Part shown: positions 24,173 to 35,299 of the stretch, one piece after another
Layout of the letters: every line of letters starts with the position of its first letter
Position numbering within the stretch: position 1 is the first letter of the stretch
From: Trichoderma breve
Lineage: Eukaryota; Ascomycota; Sordariomycetes; Hypocreales; Hypocreaceae
Reading direction: 5' to 3'
DNA: 64,000 nt
NCBI RefSeq assembly: GCF_028502605.1
Contig: NC_079233.1
Location: forward strand, 6,758,001 to 6,822,000
Program-made: the position numbers and the translations under genes
Notes under the pieces: model-generated
What the model was told of the DNA's origin: nothing
Seen by the model: only the letters and a program-made list of their open reading frames with translations
Database searches by the model: none

Positions 24173-25711
24173 CTAGTGTGGAACATTGGATGGGATTTCA
24201 GGCCAAGGAGTTCGGGTAGCAGAGATGATATAATCTCCCAGAATACGGGTCCTAAATCCAGCCTCGCAGTATTGGAAGTAATACTAGAACAATAGAGGTC
24301 AGCAACTGAATATTTAGAAAAGAACAGGTAGCAATCAAGTTCACATACCACCCACGTTCGCCGATAGGCTTCAATCATCAAATCTGTGGCATCAGGATGC
24401 TTAGACACATAATCTTGTCTGATGGTGTCCCAATTCTCGTCAAAGTTCTCTTTCCAACACTGCAGGGTGCGAATGTAATGAGGACCAATGCTCTGAACAG
24501 TCTCTACTTCCAGGGTACCGCTGGAACCATTGTGTATTGATGTCATGAGCTGGTTTATGGTTGGAAGGTATCCTCCTGGAAAGATGTAGCGCTCCAGAAA
24601 ACAGTCAACTGTGTCGCCAGTGGTAGAGAACTGTTGAAGTCAGTATTATCGCTTGACGAATAACGAGGCTTATACTAACTGAGTTGATTCTGGTAATGCC
24701 TTGGACTACCATCCTTCCACCCTTTGGTTTTAAAAGGGCGGAGATTTGCTGAAAGTACTTGTTCATATACTTGTCTCCCACGTGCTCCAACATTTCAATG
24801 GAAATGATGCGGTCATACCCACCCTCTGGTACAGGAGCCTTGCGGTAGTCACACAGCAGAATAGTAATCTTGTCCTCAAAGCCTGCAGCTTTGATCCTCT
24901 CTTCCGCAAGTGCCTTTTGCTCTTTGGAAAGTGTGAGCCCTGTTACTCGGCATCTAGTCTGCTGGACTGCTGTGATAGCTAAGTTACCCCAACCACATCC
25001 GATATCAAGAATGTGGTCAGTGGAGGATATTTCGGCTTTGTCGAGAATGGTCTGTATTTTTCGACGCTGAGCTGACTCTAGCGATTCGTCCTTTTCTCCT
25101 GACCAGATGGCAGAACTGTAGTTCATATCGGGAGAGAGAAAGTTGGCAAAGTGGTCATTGGAAGTATCGTAGTGAAACGATGCATTTTTGAGAGCGGTTG
25201 TGTTGTCATTGGTCGGGATGAGATAGTGAGCCGCGCGTGGTATCAGTGTATATAAGAGGTTGCCAGCTCCGACGCCTAGAGTGTCTTGATTCCTGACATA
25301 GAGCTGCGGAGAATTATGTATGAGTTACCAAAGGTTTCTTTTCCAGAGATGGGATGTGTAATTGGCAGATGAACTTACTGAAAATAGTTCGACGAGGTTA
25401 TCACACTCTACGTCTTGGACTAGGTATGACTCTGACAGCCCCTGTAGATGTCAGTTATTTGCTTCGATGGATGTGGGATATCGTCTCTGTATTCTTACCA
25501 AGTCGAATGCTTGACACAGTCGAACAAAAACTTGAGGGTTCTTGATGATAACAACAATCTCTGGGTCTGATTCGGAGTTGCTGCCGAATGAAACGCTTTC
25601 GTTGTTGTCGCTGGCATATTTTGTGTTGATTGTCACACGTCCTCGATGAATACGCTTCAAAGCCTGGTAGACCAGGCTTCGAGCTGTTGACTGAACCCAC
25701 GTTTCTGCCAT
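24173..25711 (-). CDS. Cyclopropane-fatty-acyl-phospholipid synthase
   Basis: Predicted 430-residue SAM-dependent methyltransferase that adds a methylene bridge across double bonds of phospholipid acyl chains (CFAS / mycolic acid cyclopropane synthase family). Five exons, all in phase 0: 25711-25499, 25441-25379, 25303-24680, 24630-24349 and 24283-24173. The SAM motif DIGCGWGN is at 192-199. Family segments FHYDTSNDHF (near 134) and YSSAIW (near 154) are intact, as is a final YCEAGFRTR...GD block revealed only by removing the last intron (24348-24284, GTATGTG...TTCTAG). There is no transmembrane anchor, unlike fungal sphingolipid C9-methyltransferases, so it resembles bacterial CFAS. Its effect on fungal membrane lipids is inferred. 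Confidence 0.9.
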
Positions 25712-27327
25712 TTTCAGATATTATACTGCAAATTTCTGCCTTTATGGAACAAAAGCTTTCTTGTAGAGACAAGGAGCCCATTAAATACTCTATCCCCAAG
25801 AGTCCGAAGGCTCGCGCCATATTCTGGCCCCCATAGCTTCAAGTCCTTAAGGGTCCACCGGCAATGGCCTCAAAAGTAGGCATCTAAGCAAGGGGTTACA
25901 CCAGCCTTGCTGCTTGAAGACTAATTTGGGTCATTTGCATGCATTCGGTAATGCACTCGGTAACCCCTGTCCTCGTGAAAGCTGGCTATGGTTGGCCTCT
26001 GAGATGAATTATCGCGAGCACGGCAGCCTGGAAAGGACGGAGTTTGGACTATTCAGCTGCATTCAATTGCCGAATGAGGAATATGAAATGGGATCTGGCT
26101 ACAGGTTTTCGTCCTTATCATGCGTTGTGTTCTGCAACTAGCCAAAGCTCAGCTCACCACAGTTTGGCTGTCAACGCCCAGCAAGAGAGTCTCTTTGGCC
26201 AGATCTGCAGAGTTATAATGGATCGAGCATTCCAGGTGGTATTAGCCAAATGGGTCCATATGCAAGGTGAGGAATTGGTACAGGATCTGGCTCAGCTGCC
26301 CTCACGACGGCTGTGCTAGCCCGAATAAGATGTCAATGCTGCCTCTTGTCCTTCATTGGTGTTACATTGTACGTAAAAGTTGTGCGAGCTGCATCCTTCC
26401 TTATCTTGATCACTAAATATGAAGCTAGAGGAGTTGACTGGCAAGCGGACGTCTTCGCAAAGCAGGTGAGTGGCTACTCAACCTCTTGATGGGCACATTC
26501 ACCGATTCGCGACTATTAGTAGCGGTCATCGTGCAGCAGCTAGACGTTAGACTAGACCCTGAACGTGCTGCTGAAGAAGATTTGACGTTTTGAAGTTTGC
26601 GGAGCACTCATATATGTTAACAACCCAGAGTCTCGGATACGAGTATGTGAACACCAAGGCCGACATCGTCAACTCCAACCATGCACCAATCAATTTGTTC
26701 GTAATTGGGGTGCAACACGGAGCAAAACCCCCTCTCTCATATGGTTCTAGACTCACCCAAACGTTGCATCGCCGCCGTCAGGCATCCCATTCTCCGGAAT
26801 GCAGCCGCAGCTTGGCAATATCAACATCAATTGATGGCTTTCGCTATGCAATAAAGATCTCACTATAAGCCGCCATCCCGCTCATTTCTATTCGATCACA
26901 GACACCGAAACGCGCCGCCACACGGAAAGTCTTCAGCCACGAGTGCCAGATCTGGGGTCACAGCAGCAACGGCTTACATGGGGTAAAAAGAGCCCCAATA
27001 TAATGCACACACTATGCAGAAATTGCCCCATTCCCCAGCCATCTCCAATACCCGTAATGCAGACACAAACCCTGCAAGTTTCCCTCGAAAAAGCAAATAA
27101 TGCACACATAACCACGCCACATGAAGGGGCAAAGCTCGCCCTCGTGCACGTCCAATAACCGCTGAGGCGCCTCAATTGAACCGAGGCTCCCTTATCCGCA
27201 ATCCCCCAACCGTGCCGGCCCATCTGATTCGATACTGGGCGGAGCGAGCGGCATCAACACTGGGAACCTCATCGTCAATTTCCTGTTCCTTTTGCCTTGG
27301 AGGAGCATCGCCAGGCGAATCGTCGGC
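25712..27327. other. Intergenic spacer between divergent genes
   Basis: About 1.6 kb between the synthase and the D-amino-acid oxidase, presumably with both promoters. Small frames present have no signal peptide, domain or splice support. Confidence 0.5.
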
Positions 27328-28764
27328 ATGCACCAGAACAACAACCAACGCGTCAGCACGGCACCAGGCGCAGCGGGCGACGCAATTGTCATCGTCGGGT
27401 GAGCTCCACCGTCCCCTTGAGGCTCTCACAGCCTCAGTCTACTGTATCTTGTATGAGTACTGGCTCACTGTGTTTACAATGTTTCTAGCGCGGGCATCAT
27501 CGGCCTGGACGTTGCTCTCGTACTGGCTGAGCGGGGGCTGGGACCATTCATCACCATTATTGCAGAGCATCTACCCGGAGACACATCTGCCAACTATACG
27601 TCGCCTTGGTGAGTGATTGCTCTTGTTTGTTGTGAGGTGTTGTCCCACGTGATGCTATATGTGTTCAGCATGTATTCAGACACATGCATACATGTATACA
27701 AGCCGGCGTTTGACTGACCTGCTGGGCATATGTAGGGCTGGATGCAACTTTTCCGGCATCTCAGGCACTGATGCAAACGCTCTCAAATGGGATCGCCTAG
27801 GGTACGCTCATCTCATCAAGCTCGCCTCTGAGCATGGGGATGAGGCGTATATCCGTCGAACAGACTCGATAGAGTACTGGGATGAGCACGTGCCCCACGA
27901 CAAGATCAAGGCCATTTCCGAGTATCTTGAAGATGTAAGTCGTTTCCCCTCCATTTACGTCTGTCTCAACCACGCCGCTCATCCAGACGTAGTTTAAGGA
28001 GATCCCAAGCCAGGAGCTTCCCGCCGGCGTCAGATTCGGCATCTCCTTCACCACCCTGACGCTCAACGCCCCCAAGCACATTGAGTATCTCTTCCACAGG
28101 CTAAGGGACCAATATGGCGTACACTTTGTGAGACAGAGGTTTCCAACCATTCAAGCCGCGTACTCCAGTCCGACCACAAGGGTCGTCATCAACTGCACCG
28201 GCCTCTCAGCAAAGACGCTGCCTGGGGTGGAGGATGCCAAGTGTTACCCGACTAGGGGTCAGGTTGTCCTTGTAAAGGCACCGCGCGTAAAGCGAAATAT
28301 TATGCGTCATGGGAGGGACTACGAGACGTATGTGATCCCGCGACCTGGCACGGATGGCCATGTCATTCTGGGAGGGTACATGCAAAAGGGCGTGAGGTAA
28401 GTTGATCCCATTCCATTGCGCTAAACCTACAATCAGATTGATCATCTAACACGATTGTAGTGATGGATCAACGTATTCCTACGAGACAGAGTCCATCGTC
28501 AACCGATGCGTTAAGCTATGCCCCGAGCTGCAGCCGTTCGAGATGATTGCCTCATTTGCGGGCCTGAGACCATCCCGCGAAGGCGGCGCACGCATTGAGA
28601 GGGAAGAGATTGTCGTTGACGGCAAGAAGAAAGTTCTTGTGCACAACTATGGCGCTGGAGGCACTGGGTATCAAGCTGGATATGGCATGGCATTGGAAGC
28701 GGTTGGTACTGTGGACGATGTATTGCGAGATTTAGAGCGGGTTAGTCGACGATCGCGGCTGTGA
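27328..28764 (+). CDS. FAD-dependent D-amino-acid oxidase, probably peroxisomal
   Basis: Predicted 365-residue flavoenzyme that oxidatively deaminates D-amino acids to keto acids, ammonia and hydrogen peroxide. Five exons join in frame: 27328-27398, 27489-27608, 27736-27934, 27993-28396 and 28461-28764. The dinucleotide motif GAGIIG (residues 24-29) is created across intron 1 and SPWAG across intron 2. The conserved YVIPRPGTDGHVILGG and HNYGAGGTGYQ blocks of the DAO family are intact. The protein ends in Ser-Arg-Leu, a permitted PTS1 signal, which fits the known peroxisomal location. The next gene on the same strand is a gamma-glutamyltranspeptidase about 840 bp away. D-amino versus D-aspartate preference is not decidable from sequence. 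Confidence 0.92.
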
Positions 28765-29602
28765 GAGCTGTATGAGACGGCTGGTTGTTGTATACATTTA
28801 TTTGTTTGTTTCTTTGTTTGCTTATTTGTAGATTTGGGTTGCATATGATTTCAGTATATCTCAGTTTTTAGGTGTAAATCGAAAACGGGTACATGGATCG
28901 GGGTCAAAGTCGATGCTCCGTGACACCAATTCGTGTGGCTTCCTCCGTGTGTGATCTTGTACTTACGAGTCAGGCATGATTCAATGGTTGTACACACAGT
29001 GTGTAATCAAACATGAAGCGCCTCCTCATTCTATATATATAATATATTATATATAAGATACTGTATGTATCACCGTTATACAACGTCCAGATTCACCAAT
29101 CGCTCCAACTTTCACCCGAGCCAGAGCAAAACTCGCAGACTCTTGCAAAACGGCGCCCTCTCGGAAATAACTCGCCTCTCCCTCCCTTGCCCTTTTCAGA
29201 CTCTCCGTCAGACCCATATCCTCTTAGCGGCGGAGCGAATCGAATCGTTCAGGTCCTGTTTATCTTTCCCCGCGCTCCGGTTGAACAACGAACCCCTCTA
29301 TGATGCTATTTGCGGGCGATTTGGTTTGCTGAGCGGTGCCTGTTAGTCGTTTTGATAGGATGGCGAGACCGCAGCGAATTGAGCCGAGCCGGGATAGACG
29401 AGGCTGATGCAAGGAATCTTTGTCCTTGCAGGGGCTTTATTCAATCTCTACTGATAATTTCTGCGTAAAAGTCTTGGTGTTCGCAGAGCTGGCTTCCACA
29501 TACGCGTACACTTGTGCCTCTCCTCCAACGACGATTATACACAAGCCGCGCAGAGACAAACAGCAGCATATTTAGAGTTCTCTGAATAAGATCACCGCCG
29601 CA
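28765..29602. other. Intergenic spacer with an AT palindrome
   Basis: Spacer between two genes on the same strand, holding the oxidase 3' UTR and the transpeptidase promoter. A pure A/T palindrome (29034-29055) can fold into a hairpin. No coding frame is supported. Confidence 0.55.
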
Positions 29603-31629
29603 ATGCCTCTCGAAAGCTCTTCCGTGTTCGAGGATCCCACTTATGACATGTTCAAATTCCCCTCGCGCCGAAGCGTCGTCCACAGCACTGAGGGAATTGT
29701 CGCATGCTCACAACCTCTCGCAGCGAAATGCGGCCTCGAAATACTGCGCGCAGGAGGCAATGCCGCTGTGAGTGAGATGCAATTTCAAATTCTATTAAAC
29801 ACTTGCTAACATCTATGATGATAGGATGCTGCCGTAGCAGTTGGTGCGTAAATCCTCACTACATGTGATTTGCGATTTCTCATTTACACATGCACTCAAC
29901 TAACTTTGCTTGTCAATTTGCTTAGCCGCCGGCCTCAACATGACTGAGCCTTGCTCAACAGGCATCGGAGGCGACATGTTCATTCTCTACTGGGATGCCT
30001 CCAAGCAGCAAGTCTTTGCCATGAATGGCTCCGGCCGCTCAGGCGCAAACTGCACGCTCGAACAGATCCGGAGCGACCTCAAGATCGAGGATGGCATCAC
30101 GGGGCAGATTCCTATGGCGAGCGTCCATGCGGTGACGGTTCCTGGAGCTGCAGCTGGATGGGCCGACACAGTTGAGCGGTTTGGCAGTGGCAATCTGACC
30201 CTGAGCCAGATCTTGAACCCGGCGATCCAGCTGGGTGAAAAGGGATTCCCCGTGTCAGAAGTTACTGGATACTACGTACGTTTCTGAGACCCATTCAAGT
30301 AAAGCGTTGCATTGTATTCTGACTGAAGAGTTATAACAAAAGTGGACAAGTGCAGAGCATCTCATTCGAAAGGCCTCTCCAAACTTCGCAGAGATGCTCA
30401 AAGTCGATCCCAGCCAAGCAGACGGTGTCAGAGCCCCTCGACCAGGCGAAATCATGAAGAACCCCAACCTGGCTAGAACATTCCGCACACTGGCCGAAGA
30501 AGGAAAGGAAGGCTTCTACACGGGAAGAATAGCCCAAGAACTCGTCAAGGTCGTCCAGGATCTCGGCGGCCACCTAACTCTAGATGATCTAAAGCACCAC
30601 CTCGAGCAGGGCAGCGAGCCCGTCGACCCCATTTCTCTCAAGTTCCGCGGCCAGGGTCTCACTAGCCAGGCTGCCGACGAGGGCATCGAGCTGTGGGAAC
30701 ACCCTCCCAACGGCCAGGGAATCATCGCCCTGATGGCCCTGGGCATCATCCAGGAGCTCGAGAAGCAGGGCGAGATCCCCACGTTCAAGCCCGAGGACTT
30801 CAACACCACGCCGTACCTCCACGCCGTCATCGAGGCCCTCCGCCTGTCCTTTTCCGACGGCAACTGGTACATTGCCGACCCCAACGTCACTCCCGTACCC
30901 ATCGAGGGCCTCCTTTCTGAAAAGTACCTCTTCCAGCGAGCCTCTCTCTTCAACTCCTCCCGCGCCCTGGATCTCGTTGAGCACGGCGAGCCAAATTACC
31001 CCTCGCCTGCCCTCCAGAGCAGTGATACTGTCTACTTCACCGTCTCTGATTCGCAAGGAAACGCCGCCTCCTTCATCAACTCCAACTACGGCGGCTTCGG
31101 CACCTGCATCATCCCCAAGGGCTGCGGCTTCACTCTCCAGAACCGAGGCGCAGGCTTCTCTCTCGACGCCGAACACCCCAACAAGCTGGAGCCTCGCAAA
31201 CGACCTTACCATACCATCATCCCTGCCATGGCCACCAACATCAAGGACGGCTCGCTTCACTCTTCGTTTGGCGTCATGGGCGGCTTCATGCAGCCTCAAG
31301 GCCACGTGCAAGTCCTCCTCGGCCAGATCGTTGGAAAGCTGAACCCCCAGCAGGCACTCGATGCGCCTCGGATATGCATCGGCGCAGGATTCCCAGAGCA
31401 TGGCAAGCCAGTCGACTGGACGGTGAACGTGGAGGAGTCAATGGACCCCGAAGTGATCGAGGGTCTGAGGAAGCTGGGCCACAATGTGGTTGTTGTTGGT
31501 GGTGGGCCAAAGAGAGGCCTGTTTGGACGAGGGCAGATCATTCGGTACACGCTTGATCCTGTTGACAAGACTCCCATCTGGTCGGCAGGCAGTGACATGA
31601 GAGCAGATGGAGCAGCATACCCATTGTAA
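29603..31629 (+). CDS. Gamma-glutamyltranspeptidase / glutathione hydrolase
   Basis: Predicted 606-residue Ntn-hydrolase that cleaves the gamma-glutamyl bond of glutathione and related amides. Exons: 29603-29767, 29825-29843, 29926-30275 and 30343-31629. The second exon is only 19 nt, but it and its neighbours rebuild the conserved [20 protein letters not shown] block exactly. GIGGDMF follows. The self-processing nucleophile is Thr407 in SSDTVYFTV, followed by [12 protein letters not shown], and the C-terminal [11 protein letters not shown] block is present. There is no signal peptide or N-terminal anchor, unlike the vacuolar yeast Ecm38, so this copy is probably intracellular. High codon bias produces a long antisense frame over exon 4 that is not a gene. 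Confidence 0.93.
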
Positions 31630-31836
31630 AGCAAGCATGATATAGACAAAACATAAAGGACGGATAACAACGCCAGAGTGCCACAGTTGCCTCAACCCCC
31701 CGTTGCAGTTGGAACATTCAAACTGTCGTGTGTCATGTATCATGTGTATTTTGCTAACCCTTCTTCATACAACGCCATCCATCGTATATCGTACACTTGT
31801 TTCGTATATCGACCGTCTTTTTTCTTTTACTCTTTC

Positions 31837-32408
31837 TTACTCCTTCTTCTCCCCCTCCTCCCCCTCAACCAAGACCTTCTGCTCCTCAAACAGCTTCTGC
31901 AAATCGCCGTTCTGGTGCATGGAAACCAGAATGTCGCACCCGCCCACAAACTGCTTGTCGACGTACAGCTGCGGGATCGTCGGCCAGTCCGAGTACTCCT
32001 TGATGCCCGCCCGCAGCTCCGGGTCCTCGAGCACGTTGAAGGCGGCGAACTTTTCGGGGCTGACGCCCTGGATGCCGAGGATCTGGATGACGGCGCGCGA
32101 GAAGCCGCACTGGGGCGTCTCGGGCGTGCCCTTCATGAAGAGCACGACGGGCGCCGAGGCGATGGCCTTGTCGATGGCGGTTCGTGTCGTGTCGGACAGG
32201 AGACGGATCTGAAAGGGCGTCAGAGGGGCGACGGGGGCGCGGAAGGCCGATAGGGGAGCTCGCGCTGCTGCTGCTGGGCGGGCAGCTTGCCGCAGGAAGC
32301 TCTGTTGTAGCGCATCAAATGTCAGCAAATTGTTATTTTCATTGGATGGACATCGTGGATAGAATAGCTTCAAGGGAAACCTACAGAGGCGAGTGATCGT
32401 GAGAACAT
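31837..32408 (-). CDS. grx5: Mitochondrial monothiol glutaredoxin (Grx5-type)
   Basis: Predicted 162-residue monothiol glutaredoxin acting in mitochondrial iron-sulfur cluster transfer. Exons: 32408-32385 (8 codons) and 32301-31837, with a GTAGGT...AACAG intron. The first 44 residues are Arg/Ala/Ser-rich with no acidic residue, a good mitochondrial presequence. The active site CGFS begins at Cys73, and the [10 protein letters not shown] and GGCDIL blocks of the family (glutathione and cluster binding) follow. The C-terminal tail is Glu/Lys-rich. It is divergent from the PPCDC gene with a 399-bp shared upstream region. Confidence 0.93.
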
Positions 32409-32807
32409 GGCTGTGAATGTGACTTGCTTGCAAATGCGAAAGTAACCCAAAAAGTCTGAGCCGAGAAAAAAAGTGAGCCGGTGATGACTAGAATTGAGCC
32501 GAATTCTGGAGGGGTGATGCAATTGCTGGGGCTGACCAATCACCGATAAGGTAATCCGCAGATCGGCTCGGTGACAAATCTCACCACTTTAACTCACATG
32601 CCGGTATTAATACAGCACTGAGCCGTTTGTTGCCACAAGGATAGAGAGACTGCGGCTCTATAATTGGAATTCTTTTCAGGTAGTATTCAAAGAAGATATT
32701 TTGTCAACCGACCCAAGCTAGACAACTAGCAATATTGCTGCTGGAGGCATCTCACCTACCTCTCACTCTCTCTCTGTCTCAGTTTGCTCATCTTAAAGCA
32801 TCTCGCC
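32409..32807. promoter_or_regulatory. Shared divergent promoter region, Grx5 and PPCDC genes
   Basis: 399 bp separate the two start codons. This stretch must hold both promoters and leaders, with a CT-rich leader before the PPCDC ATG (32760-32785). No clear TATA box was identified. Confidence 0.6.
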
Positions 32808-33640
32808 ATGTCCATCAACCCGGCGCAAGAGGTCACACAAGCTCGCAGCGATGGCAAAGTGCATCTCCTGTTGGCTGCATCCGGATCTGTAGCGACCATC
32901 AAAATCCCCAACATTACCAAGGGCCTGTCACAGCATCCCAACTTGTCCATCCGACTCGTGCTTACCAGCTCTGCTGCTGAATTCCTCCAAGGCCAGGCCG
33001 AAGAGCAGCCAAGCCTCACAGACATTCGCAACTACCCCAACGTCGACGCAATATACACGGATGAGTCTGAATGGGTGCAGCCATGGACTCGAGGAGCCCC
33101 GATTCTGCATATTGAGCTCAGGAAATGCAAGTCACTCAATATTGTCTCACTTGATGAATAAACTTGCTAACCATGTTTCGTCTACAGGGGCTGATCTACT
33201 AGGCATGTCGTTTCCCGACTACCCACCTCATATCAAGATGCCACAAGGCATATACTAACAATAAAACAACTCCAGTGATCGCCCCACTCAGCGCAAACAC
33301 TCTCGCCAAGATGGTCCACGGCATCAGCGACTCTCTGCTATCCTCCACCATCCTAGCCTGGGACACAGACGGCTTTGTAGACGGAAAGAAGAAGAAGATT
33401 CTCGTCGCCACGGCCATGAACACGGCAATGTTTCGAAATCCCATCACGCAGCGTAACTTGAAGCTGCTCAACGAGCTCATGGGCGGCGCCGATGGATGGG
33501 TCGAAGAGCTGCAGACCATCTCCAAAGGACTTGCCTGTGGCGATGTTGGCCAAGGAGCAATGGCGACGGTGGATACGATTGTGGCCGCGATCGAGGAAAA
33601 GCTTGGATTGGCAGCAAAGGACAGTCGGGACGAAGAATAA
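32808..33640 (+). CDS. Phosphopantothenoylcysteine decarboxylase / HAL3-type flavoprotein
   Basis: Predicted 232-residue FMN protein that decarboxylates 4'-phosphopantothenoylcysteine in coenzyme A synthesis (HFCD family). Exons: 32808-33126, 33188-33202 and 33276-33640. Both introns begin with GC (GCAAGT and GCATGT) and both have good branch sites (GCTAACC, ACTAACA). Only this splicing yields the conserved HIELRKWADLLVIAPLSANT. Catalytic His101, the TAMNTAM block at 158-164 (family PxMNxxM; the Pro is replaced) and catalytic Cys199 in ACGDVG are present. There is no long acidic C-terminal tail as in yeast Hal3/Vhs3, only a short DSRDEE. So it is more likely the plain decarboxylase than a Ppz1 phosphatase inhibitor. 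Confidence 0.92.
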
Positions 33641-34027
33641 GATGTGTAAGATGTGGCAACCGGATCGTTCGCGAAGTTGAAGAAATTGCTGCCCCTAAGT
33701 CAACCATCTATGCTTCACCGGGGATATTTCGCACCAAATGATTTCTCCGAGCAACAAAGGAATTGCAGTTTATCTAGCTGCCGTCTGGGATAGAGTCAAG
33801 GATCAAGGCGTCTGCCAGCGGTACATGCACTTTGTACCAGAGCCTGCCTGAGGATCGACCCTGAGAGTTCCTTCCTTCCAAGCCAGCATAGGCATTCGCT
33901 TCTTTGCAATTCACTTTTTCCATCCTCGCACAATTCTTTTTCTTCTTTCTTCTTTCTTGTTCTTTTTCCATCTCATCATCATATTTTCCCTTCTGCCATT
34001 CCGACTTCTGCCACAATTTTCCCAGTC
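33641..34027. other. Intergenic spacer with CT-rich leader
   Basis: Holds the 3' end of the PPCDC transcript and the promoter of the next gene. From about 33900 it becomes a pyrimidine-rich tract typical of fungal core promoters and 5' leaders. Confidence 0.55.
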
Positions 34028-34987
34028 ATGGCGCATCCTGCCAAATCGTCTCTCCTGAACCGTCTCTTCCCCCAAGAGGAACATTTAACCAACCAATTTT
34101 TCTCCGGCGAAGATCTCTCGTCGTCTACACTCTTCACCCACATAAGCAGTCCCGGGCTTTTTTCTGCATCCAAAGCTCCATTCTCCTCCTCATCGTTTCG
34201 GGAAGAGCAGCTTCGTCCGAACGACTTGTTTCGTGCATGCTTTGCCAACTTCAGTAACGATACGGCAAAAAGCAAGCCGCATGAGGAGAAGCCTGCCAGG
34301 AGAGATGCATTGGAGCAGTTGAGAGGTACGGTGTCAGTTTATTGGCTCCACGGTCGATAGCTTTGTATTTGTCTGTTTCGTCGACTAAGCATTTCCATTC
34401 ACAGAGGCTTTTGCCCAAGAGGGCGTCGAACTGTACACATCTGTCGCCAGCAAACTAGCTGAAGCTCAACAGGAGATTACCTCACAAATATCCGACTTTG
34501 CCACCATGTCATCCTCCATGGCAGCGGACATGGACGAGTTGTACGCAAACTTGTCTTATCCACTTTCGACAACCCTCTGCCACTCAAAGAATTTCCCTCG
34601 AGCCACCATCGAGGTCCATCTGGCAAACGTCAAAGAGGATCTCAGAAAGGCCGAAAGTGAGTTGCAAGGATTAGAGCGCGAATGGCAAGACAACGTTCAA
34701 TTGGAACAGAAGCTACGCCAGGAACTGCTCGACATGGAAGGGAATCCAGCACAGATCAGAGAACATGGTCACCATAGCGAGGATGATCTCAAGAAAACTG
34801 GGTTCAGGCAAGAGATTGAACAAATCGTTGCGGAGGCTGCTCAAGCCCTGGACGAAATAGATGAGGTCAGTGTCTTCGAGTCCAGCACTATTCAAGAAGC
34901 CACAATCACTAACTCATATCACAGGGGTACAGGGAGGGGATCCAAGCTCTAACAATGAAGATGATGCAAGCCATGCGGGCAGATTGA
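34028..34987 (+). CDS. Hypothetical coiled-coil protein
   Basis: Predicted 273-residue soluble protein. Exons: 34028-34325, 34405-34865 and 34925-34987; introns have GTACGG, GTCAGT donors and ACAG acceptors, and all phases agree. The first 100 residues are Ser/Phe-rich and probably disordered. Residues 170-210 form a heptad-rich coiled coil (KEDLRKAESELQGLEREW region), and the last 50 residues are helical and acidic. There is no signal peptide, membrane segment or domain that I recognise. Small coiled-coil proteins of this shape occur in kinetochore and vesicle-tethering complexes, but nothing here assigns it to one. Conservation of the splicing pattern in relatives would confirm it. Confidence 0.72.
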
Positions 34988-35299
34988 ACCTTATTTGTGA
35001 ATTATAGGCAAATGAGCAAATTTTGTCTATTTCTCTCGTATTGAGCTACGCATGTATGTATCTATTTTCCCCAGTCGGCGCTTCAAATCACCCCGCCGCT
35101 TTGCTGCCCCTTTTGTTGGGACTACAGCAATGTCGCTACATGCTCCCATTCGCCATTGAACGCCGGTTCCCCTGTACATCATGAAAAGAAACACGGCCCT
35201 AGATTTTCCGTGCCAAAAGATAATAATAGTAAAAATCGTCGAATCAAAAATTCATACTCGTCAACGTCATCGTTTCCTCTCGCTCATCGTTGGAGATGT
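34988..35299. other. Intergenic, convergent 3' regions
   Basis: 312 bp between two convergent genes; expected to hold both 3' UTRs. Nothing else seen. Confidence 0.5.

Noticed and set aside
30589..31401. 270-codon open frame antisense to the gamma-glutamyltranspeptidase
   Set aside because: It lies wholly opposite a conserved exon, is low-complexity Glu/Val/Gly/Leu-rich, and reflects C-ending codon bias of the real gene.
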